Source of the DNA: Parietaria judaica
Lineage: Eukaryota; Streptophyta; Magnoliopsida; Rosales; Urticaceae
Direction of reading: 5' to 3'
Assembly: GCA_954871525.1 (NCBI GenBank)
Contig: OX940871.1
Coordinates: 29,672,586-29,736,585, forward strand
DNA: 64,000 nucleotides
Shown here: positions 63,901-64,000 of the stretch, one piece after another
Layout: each line of letters begins with the position of its first letter
Position numbering within the stretch: position 1 is the first letter of the stretch
Notes under the pieces: generated by a model
The model's input: only the letters and a program-made list of their open reading frames with translations
What the model was told of the DNA's origin: nothing
Database searches by the model: none
Translations under genes and position numbers: made by a program

Positions 63901-64000
63901 AATGTATAAACCCTAAAATAATTATTTTTCAATTGGTTCGAAATATTAGGTCCTAAACAATGTAAAATAAAGAAATGCTATAGGAAATGCTAGCATTTCC
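58940..64000. repeat. 10-mer higher-order repeat, 1700 bp
   Basis: Equivalent points at 58940 and 60640, and at 60988 and 62688, are 1700 bp apart; 61826 and 63526 likewise. The same unit is seen at 52952 and 54652. Monomer lengths from 61321 are 174, 169, 171, 150, 169, 171, 174, 174, 174 and 174 bp, summing to 1700. Insertion of a two-monomer segment gives a 2048-bp spacing between 58940 and 60988. Copies are almost identical, so this is the most recently amplified part of the window. Confidence 0.9.

Larger units (their letters stand above)
29403..64000. repeat. Satellite array, right block (same 174-bp family)
   Basis: About 200 monomers in the same orientation as the left block, running off the window end. 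Three linked sequence variants are common here: TATAAGCTTTAAAATC against TATAAGCCCTAAAATC; TTTATTTTTCATCTGG against TTATTTTTTCAATTGG; and GAAATATTAGGTCCTAAAC. Regular length classes are 174, 171, 169, 162 and 150 bp. Copies become more alike toward the right, with long near-identical multi-monomer blocks. No gene or other mobile element is seen in these 34.6 kb. Confidence 0.97.

Noticed and set aside
1..64000. CRISPR-like array of regularly spaced palindromic repeats
   Set aside because: The whole 174-bp unit is repeated with no unique spacers, the setting is a plant nuclear satellite, and there are no cas genes.
1..64000. CENP-B box in the satellite monomer (GGTTCGAAATTTAAGG)
   Set aside because: It shares only TTCG with the box; the conserved A and CGGG positions are not met.
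1..64000. Telomeric repeat tract, from CCCTAAA in the monomer
   Set aside because: One heptamer per 174 bp with no tandem copies; this is not a telomere or interstitial telomeric tract.

Overview
The window looks like nuclear DNA of a flowering plant, probably a dicot, though the species cannot be read from the sequence. It is one very AT-rich satellite array of about 52 kb, split by a single Ty3/gypsy LTR retrotransposon of 12.1 kb. I see no host single-copy gene, tRNA, rRNA or CRISPR array. The plant assignment rests on the retrotransposon (Tat-type polyprotein, 5-bp target duplication, antisense gene with short GT-AG introns). A long satellite array invaded by a Tat element fits centromeric or pericentromeric heterochromatin, but that location is inferred.

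Satellite (1-17253 and 29403-64000): the basic monomer is 174 bp, about 100 copies on the left and about 200 on the right. Each full monomer carries a 44-bp near-perfect palindrome built from a 12-bp unit (GAAATGCTATAG) repeated directly and then inverted. The recurring shorter monomers (171, 169, 162, about 153 and 150 bp) all differ at that palindrome. The array has several generations of higher-order repeat (HOR): a 4-mer of 673 bp (10.98-15.0 kb), a 9-mer of 1545 bp (30.0-34.7 kb), 7-mers of 1210 bp (37.8-50 kb) and a 10-mer of 1700 bp (52.9-64 kb). Block duplications lie 9005, 7246 and 5988 bp apart. Because 174 = 3 x 58, long reading frames run through the satellite; they are judged to be artefacts.

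Retrotransposon (17259-29397, minus strand): it has two LTRs (854 and 845 bp, about 15 substitutions apart), TGTTGA...TCAACA ends and a 5-bp target duplication ATATT in a satellite monomer. Reading leftward from the right LTR come a primer-binding site, gag with a zinc knuckle, protease, reverse transcriptase, a degenerate RNase H, a second RNase H with intact catalytic residues, and integrase without a chromodomain. Gag-pol has five in-frame stops and two frameshifts, so this copy is defective.

Between pol and the left LTR lies a second gene on the plus strand, convergent with pol. It has its own TATA promoter region, three GT-AG introns, a domain resembling the plant 'putative gypsy type transposon' family, a coiled coil and an acidic repeat tail. 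It too is damaged. A strictly periodic 38-bp minisatellite lies between the converging genes. These features place the element in the Tat lineage (Tat/Grande/Retand/Ogre relatives).
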